From Nocardia sp. NBC_00403 (lineage in GTDB: Bacteria; Actinomycetota; Actinomycetes; Mycobacteriales; Mycobacteriaceae), in assembly GCF_036046055.1 (NCBI RefSeq), contig NZ_CP107939.1:3100001-3164000 (forward strand): a stretch of DNA of 64,000 bases, in the 5' to 3' direction. Below the pieces are notes generated by a model. It did no database searches, had not been told where the DNA came from, and worked only from the letters and a program-made list of their open reading frames with translations. The translations under genes were made by a program, and so were the position numbers. Numbering within the stretch: position 1 is the first letter of the stretch; each line of letters begins with the position of its first letter. Shown here one piece after another: positions 1 to 8,070 of this stretch.

Positions 1-1784
1 CACAGGTGCCTGGCTCGCTGTAACTCACCGATCTCCACCAGCGCCGACACCAGCCAGAACGAGCAGATGGTGAAGGTGCCCTCCTCGCCGCTGAGCCCGT
101 CGTCGGTGGTTTCGGTCCGGTAGCGCAGCACCAGGCCGTTCTCGGTGAGCCGGTCGGCGATCGAGAGCACGGTGGCGCGCACCCGATGGTCGGTGGGCGG
201 CAGGAACCGCGTCAGCACCACCAGCAGCAGTGAAGCGTCCAAGGTGTCGCCGCCGTAGGTCTGGGTGAACACTCCGTTGGCGGTCACGCCGTTGGCCAGC
301 ACGTCGGCCTTGATCTGCTCGGCGATGGTGTACCACTCGGTGGCGTGCTCGAACTGGCCGTGCAGTTCGGCCAGTTTCGCGCCGCGATCCAGCGCCACCC
401 AGCACATCACCTTCGACGAGGTGAAATGCTGTGGCTCGCCACGTACTTCCCAGATACCCCGGTCGGGCTCCTGCCAGTGCATGATGGCCGCGTGCACCTG
501 GCGTTCCAGCAGCGGCCACAGCGTCTCCGGTACCTGCTGGCGCGACTTCACATGCAAGTACACGGCGTCGAGCATGGTGCCCCAGATGTCGTGCTGGTCT
601 TGGTTGTACGCACCGTTGCCGATGCGAACCGGTCGGGCCCCGTCGTAGCCGGACAGATGGTCGAGGGTGGATTCGGTGATCTCCCGTTCGCCTCCGATGC
701 CGTAAAGCACCTGCAGTGGAACGGGTTCGCCGTTTTCGCCGGTGGTGGCGTCGTTGAGGAAGGCGAAGAAGTCGTCGGCCTCGCGGTCGAGGCCGAGGGT
801 GTAGAGGCCCCACAGCGCGAAGCTGGAGTCGCGCACCCAGCTGTAGCGGTAGTCCCAGTTGCGTTGGCCGCCAGGCGTTTCGGGCAGCGAGGTGGTGGCG
901 GCGGCCATCAGCGCGCCGGTCGGTGCGTAGGTGAGGCCCTTCAAGGTCAGCGCGCTGCGCTGCAGGTAGTTGCGCCACGGATGGTCCGGGAACTTGCCGA
1001 GGGTGATCCACTGCCGCCAGCATTCGGTCGTCGCCCACATCTTCTGGGCCGCGTCCTCGAAGGTGCGTGGCGCAGGCAACTCCGACCAGGTCAGTGCGAC
1101 GAATATCTCGTCGCCCTCCTTCATCCTGGTCCTGGCGCGCGCCTCACGGCCTTCCAGCCCCAGCCGTAGATCGGTGGTCAGCACCAGCGTCGGACCCGCG
1201 CCCGGGTCGACGGTGCGCACCGCGGTGGCTTCCTCGTAGACCTTGCCTGTGTACTGCCAGTTCACCGTCGAACGGTGGTAGTCGAAGGCCGGTTCGCAGC
1301 TCATCTCGAGCTCCACCGTGCCGTTCACACACTTCACTGTGCGCAGCAGGATGTGCTCGGCATCCCAGTCCATCGGGGTACGGCGATGGGTCTTGCTGCG
1401 CTGATCGTTGTTGTGCCACGGCCCGAGTACCAGGGCGTCGCGCACGATGATCCAGCCGGTCTCGGTCTGCCAGGTGGTTTCCAGGATCATCCCGCCGGGC
1501 AGATACCTGCGCGCGGCAGGCACATTGACGCCGTACGGACCGATCCGGAAATGCCCGGCACTGCGATCGAGCATGGAGCCGAAAATGCTCGGTGAATCCG
1601 GGCGCGGCACACACATCCACTCGACTGCGCCATTGCTCGCGATCAAGCAGGTGGTCTCGCAGTCCGACAGGAACGCATAGTCGTCGATCGGCGGATAGGT
1701 GGCGTGGTGCGTTGACACCGTCATCGGACTCAACGACGGCAAGCCATCGGGTTCCTGGACGGTCAGATCATCGTAAGACGCCAT
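1..1784 (-). CDS. GH15 family glycoside hydrolase, trehalase/glucoamylase type (3' end outside window)
   Basis: The gene reads leftwards from an ATG at 1784, preceded by a GAGG ribosome site four bases upstream, and runs off the left edge after about 594 codons, so its C-terminus is missing. The translation begins MASYDDLTVQEPDGLPS and carries family features: a DDYAFLSDCETTCLIA N-terminal segment and the RNWDYRYSWVRD motif that marks GH15 alpha-glucan hydrolases and actinobacterial trehalases. No signal peptide is seen, so it should be cytoplasmic. In mycobacteria the orthologue at this locus (next to the sulfate importer) is a trehalase that splits trehalose into two glucoses. I infer the same role. 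A glucoamylase or dextranase specificity cannot be excluded from sequence. Confidence 0.9.
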   Translation of the reverse strand, partial: MASYDDLTVQEPDGLPSLSPMTVSTHHATYPPIDDYAFLSDCETTCLIASNGAVEWMCVPRPDSPSIFGSMLDRSAGHFRIGPYGVNVPAARRYLPGGMILETTWQTETGWIIVRDALVLGPWHNNDQRSKTHRRTPMDWDAEHILLRTVKCVNGTVELEMSCEPAFDYHRSTVNWQYTGKVYEEATAVRTVDPGAGPTLVLTTDLRLGLEGREARARTRMKEGDEIFVALTWSELPAPRTFEDAAQKMWATTECWRQWITLGKFPDHPWRNYLQRSALTLKGLTYAPTGALMAAATTSLPETPGGQRNWDYRYSWVRDSSFALWGLYTLGLDREADDFFAFLNDATTGENGEPVPLQVLYGIGGEREITESTLDHLSGYDGARPVRIGNGAYNQDQHDIWGTMLDAVYLHVKSRQQVPETLWPLLERQVHAAIMHWQEPDRGIWEVRGEPQHFTSSKVMCWVALDRGAKLAELHGQFEHATEWYTIAEQIKADVLANGVTANGVFTQTYGGDTLDASLLLVVLTRFLPPTDHRVRATVLSIADRLTENGLVLRYRTETTDDGLSGEEGTFTICSFWLVSALVEIGELQRARHL

Positions 1785-1877
1785 ACCTCATCTTCGTTCC
1801 AGCTCGCCCACACGTCCACCGGCCGCCCAGCCGCGCTCGTTTATGGCTCGTTTATCCGGCGTGAGTAGGCTGTCGCT

Positions 1878-2129
1878 GTGCATGCGATTGCTGGTTGGTG
1901 GGACGGGTTCGAGCTCTGGGTGGCCGGGTTGCCGTTCATCCCGCAGTTCCTCGTTGTCCTGGTCGGCATGGTTCCGACCAGCTTCGCCATCGCCTACGGC
2001 CTCGATCGCGTCCTGCGCGCCGCCATGCACGCCCTCGGCCGCGACCGTGTGGTAGCCGCCGCCGCGCTCGAAGAGCCGGCCTTCCCTGTCACCGAAGTGC
2101 GCGAGCCGGCCCAGAGCGGAGCCCGTTGA
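1878..2129 (+). CDS. Small conserved membrane protein (Rv2401A-like)
   Basis: An 83-residue protein starting at a GTG (VHAIAGWWDGFELW). One strong hydrophobic helix spans roughly residues 18-45 (PQFLVVLVGMVPTSFAIAYG), followed by an Ala/Glu-rich cytoplasmic tail. It diverges from the GH15 gene with about 93 bases between starts. A protein of this size and look sits at the same place in mycobacteria between trehalase and subI. Its function is unknown. It overlaps the next tiny ORF by a TGATG junction, which suggests translational coupling. Confidence 0.6.
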   Translation: MHAIAGWWDGFELWVAGLPFIPQFLVVLVGMVPTSFAIAYGLDRVLRAAMHALGRDRVVAAAALEEPAFPVTEVREPAQSGAR

Positions 2130-2206
2130 TGCCCCGCTCACGCGTTCAGCTAGCCCTCGTCGCCCTGCTCGTTCTCGTGCTCGTCGCCTGGCTCTTCACC
2201 CGCTGA
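2129..2206 (+). CDS. 25-residue single-helix membrane peptide
   Basis: The stop codon of the preceding gene overlaps the ATG of this ORF (TGATG). It encodes MPRSRVQLALVALLVLVLVA plus WLFTR: a basic N-terminus, one uninterrupted hydrophobic helix and a basic end. It is too short for most gene finders. The coupling and the clean transmembrane design argue for a real small membrane peptide, but there is no family evidence and it could be a chance ORF. Confidence 0.4.
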   Translation: MPRSRVQLALVALLVLVLVAWLFTR

Positions 2207-2254
2207 CCCCTCTCTCGGGACGGTTGGTGTCACGTCGACTCGAGCGCTATCGGC

Positions 2255-3331
2255 TTAGTCTGTCGGTGGTTGGTTGTCGCGTTCGCCGGTGCGCCAATCG
2301 TTGAATCGTCTGCCGATCTTGGACACCGTTTCGCCGACCTCGTGGCCTACTGTGCTCACGGCGGAACCTACGTCCTTGCCGAGGTTGCGGACGGTGCGGA
2401 TCAGTGGGTCCTCGGACTGGTCGAAGTTCTGTCGGTAGGTGCGGGCGGCTTCTTTCATTTCGTCACTGATTCTGGTGTTCTTGTCGTGCTCGCGGCGTGG
2501 GTATTCGCCTGCCAGGATGCGGTTGTATTCGCCGGATTGGATCCAGCGGCGCAGTTCGGCGGCGCGGAGCACCGAGAACGGGTGGCTTTGCAGCTCCAGG
2601 TTGAGCAGTTTCAGGACGCCGTCGCGCAGGTCGCCGGAGCGTTCGTAGTCGTCGGCTTGAGCCAGGAATGCGCCGTGGTTCATTTCCTTGATCCAGGTGC
2701 CGCCCGCGGTCTTCATGTGCACTCGTACCGAGGCTTCGACGTCCTGACCGCACAGGAGTCCGGCCCGGTCGCCGGACAGCTCGGATTTGCGACTCCACTC
2801 CATCAGCGCGGCCACGATGGCGCGTAATGCCCAGCCGCCCACCGGCATCCAGCCGATGCTGGCCGACAGCCGCAACAGGTGCATGAGCATGGTGCGGTAG
2901 ACGGCGTGGCCGGACAGGGCGTGGCCGAGTTCGTGGCCGACGATGAAACGCAACTCTTCGGTGTCCATCAGGTCGATGAGTCCGGTGGTCAGCACGATGA
3001 ACGGGGTGTCCATGCCGATGGTGAAGGCGTTGACCTCCGGGCTCTGCAAGACGAACATCTCGGGCGTCGTGCGCGCGTCGAGGATCTCGACGCAGTCCTC
3101 GCGCAACTGGTGCAGTGAACGGAACTGGCGCTCGTCGACCCGGACGGCGGTCGCCAGATACAGCAGCCGGTGCTGGCGTTCCTGCAACAACCCCGACAGC
3201 GCGCGCAGCACCACGTCGAATCCGGACAGCGAGCGCAGTGTCACCAGGGCGGTGCGGTCGGCCGGATGTTCCCAGGCGCGCGTGCTGATGCCCGGCAACC
3301 GGGTGTGGACACGATCCGGGCTGGTAGTCAT
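2255..3331 (-). CDS. M48 family membrane-associated zinc metalloprotease
   Basis: A 358-residue protein from the ATG at 3331; the frame stays open upstream but that extension overlaps subI and is not credible. The HELGH zinc motif lies at residues 133-137 in the context IVGHELGHALSGH. The third ligand is probably Glu183 in SELSGDRAG. A hydrophobic stretch follows the motif (about 147-177), as in HtpX/Ste24-like proteases. The C-terminal 90 residues are polar (EYPRREHDKNTRISDEMKEA) and the last part is rich in Gly/Val/Lys. It probably processes membrane or misfolded proteins; the substrate is unknown. It is divergent from the sulfate importer with about 390 bases between. Confidence 0.85.
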   Translation of the reverse strand: MTTSPDRVHTRLPGISTRAWEHPADRTALVTLRSLSGFDVVLRALSGLLQERQHRLLYLATAVRVDERQFRSLHQLREDCVEILDARTTPEMFVLQSPEVNAFTIGMDTPFIVLTTGLIDLMDTEELRFIVGHELGHALSGHAVYRTMLMHLLRLSASIGWMPVGGWALRAIVAALMEWSRKSELSGDRAGLLCGQDVEASVRVHMKTAGGTWIKEMNHGAFLAQADDYERSGDLRDGVLKLLNLELQSHPFSVLRAAELRRWIQSGEYNRILAGEYPRREHDKNTRISDEMKEAARTYRQNFDQSEDPLIRTVRNLGKDVGSAVSTVGHEVGETVSKIGRRFNDWRTGERDNQPPTD

Positions 3332-3424
3332 GGGATGAAAACCCCCTCTTCCTGGAACTCTGCCTGTTGTCAGCAACCTGCAAGCAGTCGCCGTCACAAT
3401 TCGAGACAGTGGCGTCCGCTCTGC

Positions 3425-3430
3425 TACAGT
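3425..3430 (+). promoter_or_regulatory. -10 element of a leaderless transcript ahead of subI
   Basis: TACAGT fits the actinobacterial -10 pattern TANNNT. Exactly six bases (CTGCCC) separate it from a GTG codon, the spacing expected if transcription starts at the G of GTG. A weak -35-like GAGACA lies 16 bases upstream (3403-3408). Confidence 0.55.
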
Positions 3431-3436
3431 CTGCCC

Positions 3437-3526
3437 GTGTCTTCGAGTGCCGTCCCGCTGGTCCGCCATGAATTGGCGTTGATCGCTGTCGGCAACCTCG
3501 ATGTCGCCGATATTCACTGTCGTTGA
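3437..3526 (+). CDS. Putative leaderless leader peptide of the subI-cysTWA operon
   Basis: A 29-codon ORF starting GTG six bases after TACAGT and ending at TGA 3524-3526, 198 bases before subI. The peptide is MSSSAVPLVRHELALIAVG followed by NLDVADIHCR, so Cys is the penultimate residue. There is no ribosome binding site, as expected for a leaderless mRNA. In mycobacteria, small Cys-containing leaderless ORFs precede subI and sirA orthologues and act in cysteine-responsive attenuation. This ORF occupies the matching place. With only one Cys it is a weaker case than the sirA leader, and a chance ORF is possible. Confidence 0.5.
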   Translation: MSSSAVPLVRHELALIAVGNLDVADIHCR

Positions 3527-3724
3527 TCGGTAACCCGGCACTTCTGCGCGTCGTTTCCTCGTAGACTGGCACGCACCTTTTTCGCAGATGTGTCCGAACC
3601 CCGACGGCCGTCCGGCCGAGAGTCGCGCCACTGCCGCAGCGGCAGGTCTACCGATCAGCATCAGCTCCTCCGTCATCGATCGCCGTGCCGGCAGTGACGG
3701 TTCCGTTGGAAAGGTCCACCCCAG

Positions 3725-4771
3725 ATGTCTCGCAAATCTTGGCTCTCGCCGCGTCGACGCTATGCCGCCGCCGCTCTCACAGCGATCGCGGCGGTTGCAC
3801 TCACCGCGTGCGGCGGTGGAGCCAGTGACACCGTCGGAGGTAGTGGTTCCGACGGTAGCGGCGGCACCCTGAACCTCTTCGCCTACGCCGTGCCGAAGCC
3901 GGGCTTCGACAAGGTGGTCCCCGAGTTCAACAAGACCGAAAAGGGCAAGAACGTTCAGGTCAACGGGTCCTATGGTGCCTCGGGCGACCAGTCCCGCAAG
4001 GTCAAGGACGGCGCCGAGGCCGACGTCGTGAACTTCTCGGTGGAGCCCGACATCACCCGACTGGTCGACGCGGGTCTGGTCGACGCGAGCTGGAATGCCG
4101 ACGCCACCAAGGGAATTCCGTTCGGTTCGGTCGTCGCGATCGTGGTCCGCAAGGGCAACCCGAAGGGCATCAAGGACTGGGATGACCTGCTGAAGCCGGG
4201 CGTCGAGGTGGTCACCCCGAACCCGTTCAGCTCCGGCTCGGCCAAGTGGAACCTGCTCGCCCCGTACGCCGCCAAGAGCGATGGCGGCAAGAACCCGCAG
4301 GCCGGCCTCGATTACCTGAGCCAGCTCATCTCCAAGGAGCATGTGAAGGTCCAGCCGAAGTCCGGTCGCGAGGCCACCGAGACCTTCCTGCAAGGCACCG
4401 GTGATGTGCTGCTCAGCTACGAGAACGAGGCGCTCTTCTCCGAGCGCAACGGCGACCCGATCGAGCACGTCGTCCCAGCGACCACGTTCAAGATCGAGAA
4501 CCCGGTCGCCGTACTGAAGAACAGCAAGAACCTGGAGAAGGCCACCGCCTTCCGCGACTTCCTGTTCACCCCCGAGGGCCAGAAGGCGTGGGCCTCGGCC
4601 GGTTTCCGCCCGGTCGACCCGAAGGTAGCCGCCGAGTACGCCAAGGACTTCCCGACCCCGCAGAAGCTGTGGACCATCGCCGACCTCGGTGGCTGGAAGA
4701 CCGTGGACAAGGAGCTGTTCACCGCGAACACCGGCTCCGTCGCGGTCATCTACGACAAGGCCACCAAGTAG
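3725..4771 (+). CDS. subI: Sulfate-binding lipoprotein of the sulfate ABC transporter
   Basis: A 348-residue substrate-binding protein of the sulfate/thiosulfate family. It starts with a basic n-region (MSRKSWLSPRRR), a hydrophobic core and the lipobox LTAC with the lipidated cysteine at residue 29, followed by a Gly/Ser linker. The mature part shows typical features: GTLNLFAYAVPKPGF, the SYGASGDQSRKV ligand loop, and EADVVNFSVEPDI. It is the extracellular receptor that captures sulfate and delivers it to CysT/CysW. It is the first gene of subI-cysT-cysW-cysA, the same order as M. tuberculosis Rv2400c-Rv2397c. The upstream leader ORF suggests control by cysteine supply. Confidence 0.95.
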   Translation: MSRKSWLSPRRRYAAAALTAIAAVALTACGGGASDTVGGSGSDGSGGTLNLFAYAVPKPGFDKVVPEFNKTEKGKNVQVNGSYGASGDQSRKVKDGAEADVVNFSVEPDITRLVDAGLVDASWNADATKGIPFGSVVAIVVRKGNPKGIKDWDDLLKPGVEVVTPNPFSSGSAKWNLLAPYAAKSDGGKNPQAGLDYLSQLISKEHVKVQPKSGREATETFLQGTGDVLLSYENEALFSERNGDPIEHVVPATTFKIENPVAVLKNSKNLEKATAFRDFLFTPEGQKAWASAGFRPVDPKVAAEYAKDFPTPQKLWTIADLGGWKTVDKELFTANTGSVAVIYDKATK

Positions 4772-4806
4772 TTCGGTGACCTGAGCCACACGGGATACTC
4801 GAGACT

Positions 4807-5718
4807 GTGACAGACAGCAGCAACACCGGAACCGGGCCCGCGCCCGGTTCCGGCGTTTCCGTAGAGGCGGGCGCGAAAGTGACCGCCGCAGCGCCCGGGC
4901 GCTTCAACTGGTCGTGGCTGCGGGTCACCGGCTCGGTCGGTCCGCTCGGCATCGCCACCGCCGTGCTGTGGCTCAGCATCATCGTGCTGTTGCCGCTGGC
5001 CGCCCTTACCGTCACGTCCTTCGACAACGGCTGGTCCGGGTTCTGGGACGCCGTCACCGCACCCGCCGCGCTCGACTCGCTACGGATCACCATCCTGGTG
5101 TCGGTGGTGGTCGCGGTGATCAACGTCGTGATGGGCACGCTGGTCGCGTGGGTGCTCGTCCGCGACGAATTTCCCGGCAAAGGCGTCGTCAACGCACTCA
5201 TCGACCTGCCTTTCGCATTGCCGACCATCGTGGCCAGCATCGTGTTGTTGTCGCTGTACGGGCCGCAGAGCCCGATCGACATCCACCTCAACGCCACCCA
5301 GCCCGGCCTGATCGTGGCATTGGCGTTCGTCACGCTGCCGTTCGTAGTGCGCTCGGTGCAGCCGGTGCTCATCGAGGCCGACCGCGAGGTGGAGCAGGCC
5401 GCACTGTCACTCGGCGCGGACAACTGGACCACTTTCCGACGGATTGTGCTGCCGACCCTGGCACCCGCCGTCATCAGCGGCGGCGGCCTCGCCTTCGCCC
5501 GTGCCATCGGCGAATACGGCTCGGTGGTGCTGATCGGTGGAGCCATTCCACGCAAGACGGAGATGGCCTCGCAGTACATCCAGAAGCAGATCGAGATCGA
5601 CCGGCCGGTGAACGCGGCGGCGGTGTCGGTCACGCTGCTCGCCATCTCGTTCGTGGCGCTGTTCGTGCTGCGGCTGCTTGCCGAGCGCAGTGCGCGTAAA
5701 GAACAGGCCGCTCGATGA
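4807..5718 (+). CDS. cysT: Sulfate ABC transporter permease CysT
   Basis: A 303-residue permease starting at a GTG 35 bases after subI. The first 35 residues are polar and Gly/Pro-rich. About six membrane helices follow, the first being ATAVLWLSIIVLLPLAALTV. The EAA loop that docks on the ATPase is visible as EQAALSLGADNWTTFRRI followed by VLPTLAP. It forms half of the sulfate channel with CysW. Its stop overlaps the cysW start (ATGA), so the two subunits are translationally coupled. Confidence 0.95.
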   Translation: MTDSSNTGTGPAPGSGVSVEAGAKVTAAAPGRFNWSWLRVTGSVGPLGIATAVLWLSIIVLLPLAALTVTSFDNGWSGFWDAVTAPAALDSLRITILVSVVVAVINVVMGTLVAWVLVRDEFPGKGVVNALIDLPFALPTIVASIVLLSLYGPQSPIDIHLNATQPGLIVALAFVTLPFVVRSVQPVLIEADREVEQAALSLGADNWTTFRRIVLPTLAPAVISGGGLAFARAIGEYGSVVLIGGAIPRKTEMASQYIQKQIEIDRPVNAAAVSVTLLAISFVALFVLRLLAERSARKEQAAR

Positions 5719-6521
5719 AACTTTCTCCACTGACCCGCATTTCGTTGCGGATCATCGCACTGGGCTATCTGTTCATCCTGCTGGTGTTGCCGCTGATCAT
5801 CATCCTGTGGCGCACCTTCGAGAAGGGCGTCGGCGCGTTCATCGACTCGATCACCACGCCCGCGGCGATCTCCGCTTTCCAGCTCTCGATCATCATCGTG
5901 GCGATCGTGGTGCCGGTGAATGTCATCTTCGGCATCGTCACCGCGCTCGCGCTGGTGCGCGGTAAGTTCCCCGGCCGCACGCTGGTTCAGGGCATCGTCG
6001 ACCTGCCGTTCGCCGTCTCACCGGTCGTGGTCGGCGTCGCGCTGATCCTGCTGTGGGGCGCCAACGGCTGGTTCGGCGGTCTGGAGGACCTCGGCTTCAA
6101 GGTGATCTTCAATCTGCCGGGCATGGTGATCGCCACCATCTTCGTCACACTGCCGTTCGTGGTGCGTGAGGTGGAGCCGGTACTGCACGAGATCGGCGAC
6201 GATCAAGAGCAAGCCGCGGCTACGCTCGGCGCATCCCGGTGGCAGACCTTCTGGCGCATCACGCTGCCCGCGATCCGCTGGGGCCTGACCTACGGCGTTG
6301 TACTCACCGTCGCTCGCGCGCTCGGCGAATTCGGTGCGGTGATCATGGTGTCCTCCGCGCTGCCCGGCAAGTCGCAGACGCTGACCCTGCTCGTGCACGG
6401 CCGATACATCAACGACCACAACACCTTCGGCGCATATGCCGCCGCCACCCTGCTGATGGGCATCGCGCTCGTCGTACTGCTGCTGATGACCCTCCTCGAA
6501 CGTAAGCGGGGCACCAAGTGA
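5715..6521 (+). CDS. cysW: Sulfate ABC transporter permease CysW
   Basis: A 268-residue permease starting in the ATGA overlap with cysT. About six transmembrane helices are predicted (for example [17 protein letters not shown] and [18 protein letters not shown]). The EAA loop reads [18 protein letters not shown] followed by TLPAI. It pairs with CysT in the membrane. Length and motifs are normal for the family. Confidence 0.95.
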   Translation: MKLSPLTRISLRIIALGYLFILLVLPLIIILWRTFEKGVGAFIDSITTPAAISAFQLSIIIVAIVVPVNVIFGIVTALALVRGKFPGRTLVQGIVDLPFAVSPVVVGVALILLWGANGWFGGLEDLGFKVIFNLPGMVIATIFVTLPFVVREVEPVLHEIGDDQEQAAATLGASRWQTFWRITLPAIRWGLTYGVVLTVARALGEFGAVIMVSSALPGKSQTLTLLVHGRYINDHNTFGAYAAATLLMGIALVVLLLMTLLERKRGTK

Positions 6522-6543
6522 TCACCCTTGCCGGAGGCCACCC

Positions 6544-7539
6544 ATGATTACCGTGAACAACGCGAAGAAGAACTACGGTTCGTTCGCCGCTCTCGACGAT
6601 GTCTCCATCGACATCCCCTCCGGAGAGCTGACCGCGCTGCTCGGACCGTCGGGTTCGGGCAAGTCGACGCTGCTCCGATCGATCGCCGGGCTGGAGTCGC
6701 TCGACTCCGGCGTCGTCGTGATCGCGGGGCGCGATGTCACGAGGGTGGCGCCGCAGAAGCGTGACATCGGTTTCGTGTTTCAGCATTACGCCGCGTTCAA
6801 ACATATGACGGTGCGCGACAACGTGGCGTTCGGGCTGAAGATCCGCAAGCGCCCGAAGGGCGAAATCGCCAAGCGGGTCGACGAACTGCTCGGCATCGTC
6901 GGCCTCGACGGCTTCCAGCATCGCTACCCTGCACAGCTGTCGGGCGGTCAGCGTCAGCGCATGGCGCTGGCGCGCGCGCTGGCCGTCGACCCGCAGGTGC
7001 TGCTGCTCGACGAGCCGTTCGGCGCATTGGACGCCAAGGTTCGCGCGGACCTGCGCACCTGGTTGCGCCGGCTGCACGAAGAGGTCCACGTGACCACCGT
7101 GCTCGTCACCCACGATCAGGAGGAGGCGCTCGACGTCGCCGACCGGATCGCGGTGATGAACAAGGGCCGCATCGAGCAGGTCGGTACTCCGGAGGACGTG
7201 TACGACCGTCCCGCCAACGAGTTCGTGATGTCGTTCCTCGGTGCGGTGGCTCGGCTCAACGGACACCTGGTGCGTCCGCACGACATTCGGGTCGGCCGCG
7301 ACGCGAGCATGGCGCTGGCCGCGCACGAGGGCACCGCGGAATCGGCGGGTGTCACCCGGGCGACCGTGGAACGCATCGTGCATCTGGGCTTCGAAGTGCG
7401 TGTCGAGCTGCGCAACGCCGCCACCGGCGATCTGTTCGCGGCTCAGGTGACCCGCGGTGATGCCGAGGCGTTGCACCTGAACGAGGGGGAGACGGTCTTC
7501 GCCCGTGCCACCCGTATTCCGGAGTTGCCCGCCGGATAA
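6544..7539 (+). CDS. cysA: Sulfate ABC transporter ATP-binding protein CysA
   Basis: A 331-residue ATPase starting 22 bases after cysW. The Walker A motif GPSGSGKST is at residues 34-42, the signature LSGGQ at 132-136, and Walker B LLLDEP at 153-158. A C-terminal TOBE-like domain begins around residue 240 ([15 protein letters not shown]). It energises sulfate uptake and closes the operon. All nucleotide-binding motifs are intact, so the importer should be functional. Confidence 0.95.
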   Translation: MITVNNAKKNYGSFAALDDVSIDIPSGELTALLGPSGSGKSTLLRSIAGLESLDSGVVVIAGRDVTRVAPQKRDIGFVFQHYAAFKHMTVRDNVAFGLKIRKRPKGEIAKRVDELLGIVGLDGFQHRYPAQLSGGQRQRMALARALAVDPQVLLLDEPFGALDAKVRADLRTWLRRLHEEVHVTTVLVTHDQEEALDVADRIAVMNKGRIEQVGTPEDVYDRPANEFVMSFLGAVARLNGHLVRPHDIRVGRDASMALAAHEGTAESAGVTRATVERIVHLGFEVRVELRNAATGDLFAAQVTRGDAEALHLNEGETVFARATRIPELPAG

Positions 7540-8070
7540 GGCACTTCAGGTGCACGTGCCGGACTTCACGCACCCGGCCCTTCTGGCATGCCGCCACCCA
7601 GCGTTGCGCGCTCTTTGCTCAGGTGGCAGGAGCAGGCGGCGGACATGGTCACGGAAATCGTCACGCACCAGGCGAATGTGCACCCGGTGGAGATCCGGAA
7701 GTGCCTGTGCAGTGGAGGGATTCAGCCAGACGGTAACTGGGGCGGTGCTGTCTTATTGCCGGACGGGATAGCGCTGTGCCTGTATCGCAGGGCAGAAGGT
7801 GTATTTGTTGGCAACTGGACGGTCTGCTCCGCGGCTGGCTAACTCGGACAGGGCATCCTCGAATTTCGCCGCGCCGTAAGGAAATCCGACTGCCTGCGCA
7901 AAGTTGGGCGCAGCGCGGCAGGTGAGCGGCGCTCGGTGCCTTCGCTATACGACGTGTGTCGGTGCGGGCGGATGCGGACAATCGTGTGTCCGGTGGTTGG
8001 CAGGCGGGTCGCCAAGTGGTTGCGTTAGTAGGGTTCGAAGCAAATCGGCTCGGCGATCAGGTGGATTGCG
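7540..8070. other. Intergenic region between cysA and the first Hsp70-fold gene
   Basis: A 531-base stretch with lower GC than its surroundings. The only candidate gene is the weak small ORF listed next. I see no convincing terminator after cysA, no RNA gene and no repeat. The end of the region (after about 7900) is probably the promoter and leader of the downstream gene. Confidence 0.35.
7588..7842 (+). CDS. Possible small hypothetical protein
   Basis: An ORF of up to 84 codons; an internal ATG at 7645 would give 65 residues (MVTEIVTHQANVHPVEIRKC). The protein is mixed in composition with a plausible alpha/beta pattern and three cysteines, and it lacks the Arg/Ala bias of shadow frames. I do not recognise a family. 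No strong ribosome site precedes 7588. Treat it as a guess. Confidence 0.25.
   Translation: MPPPSVARSLLRWQEQAADMVTEIVTHQANVHPVEIRKCLCSGGIQPDGNWGGAVLLPDGIALCLYRRAEGVFVGNWTVCSAAG

Larger units (their letters stand above)
3332..3724. other. Divergent upstream region of the M48 protease and subI
   Basis: This 393-base region contains the short leaderless ORF described separately (3437-3526). After it lie a run of five T (3579-3583), unusual in this DNA, and a small hairpin (CTGCC 3631-3635, GGCAG 3641-3645). These could take part in attenuation of subI, but I cannot fold the RNA here. I looked for the conserved core of SAM-I/SAM-IV riboswitches and did not find it. Confidence 0.4.

Noticed and set aside
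3332..3724. SAM riboswitch upstream of the sulfate importer
   Set aside because: The conserved SAM-I/SAM-IV core elements were not recognisable. The leaderless Cys-containing ORF explains control better. A covariance search of this region would settle it.
3332..4789. Upstream extension of the M48 protease frame over subI
   Set aside because: It runs antisense through the complete subI gene with a shadow-like composition. The protease begins naturally at ATG 3331.
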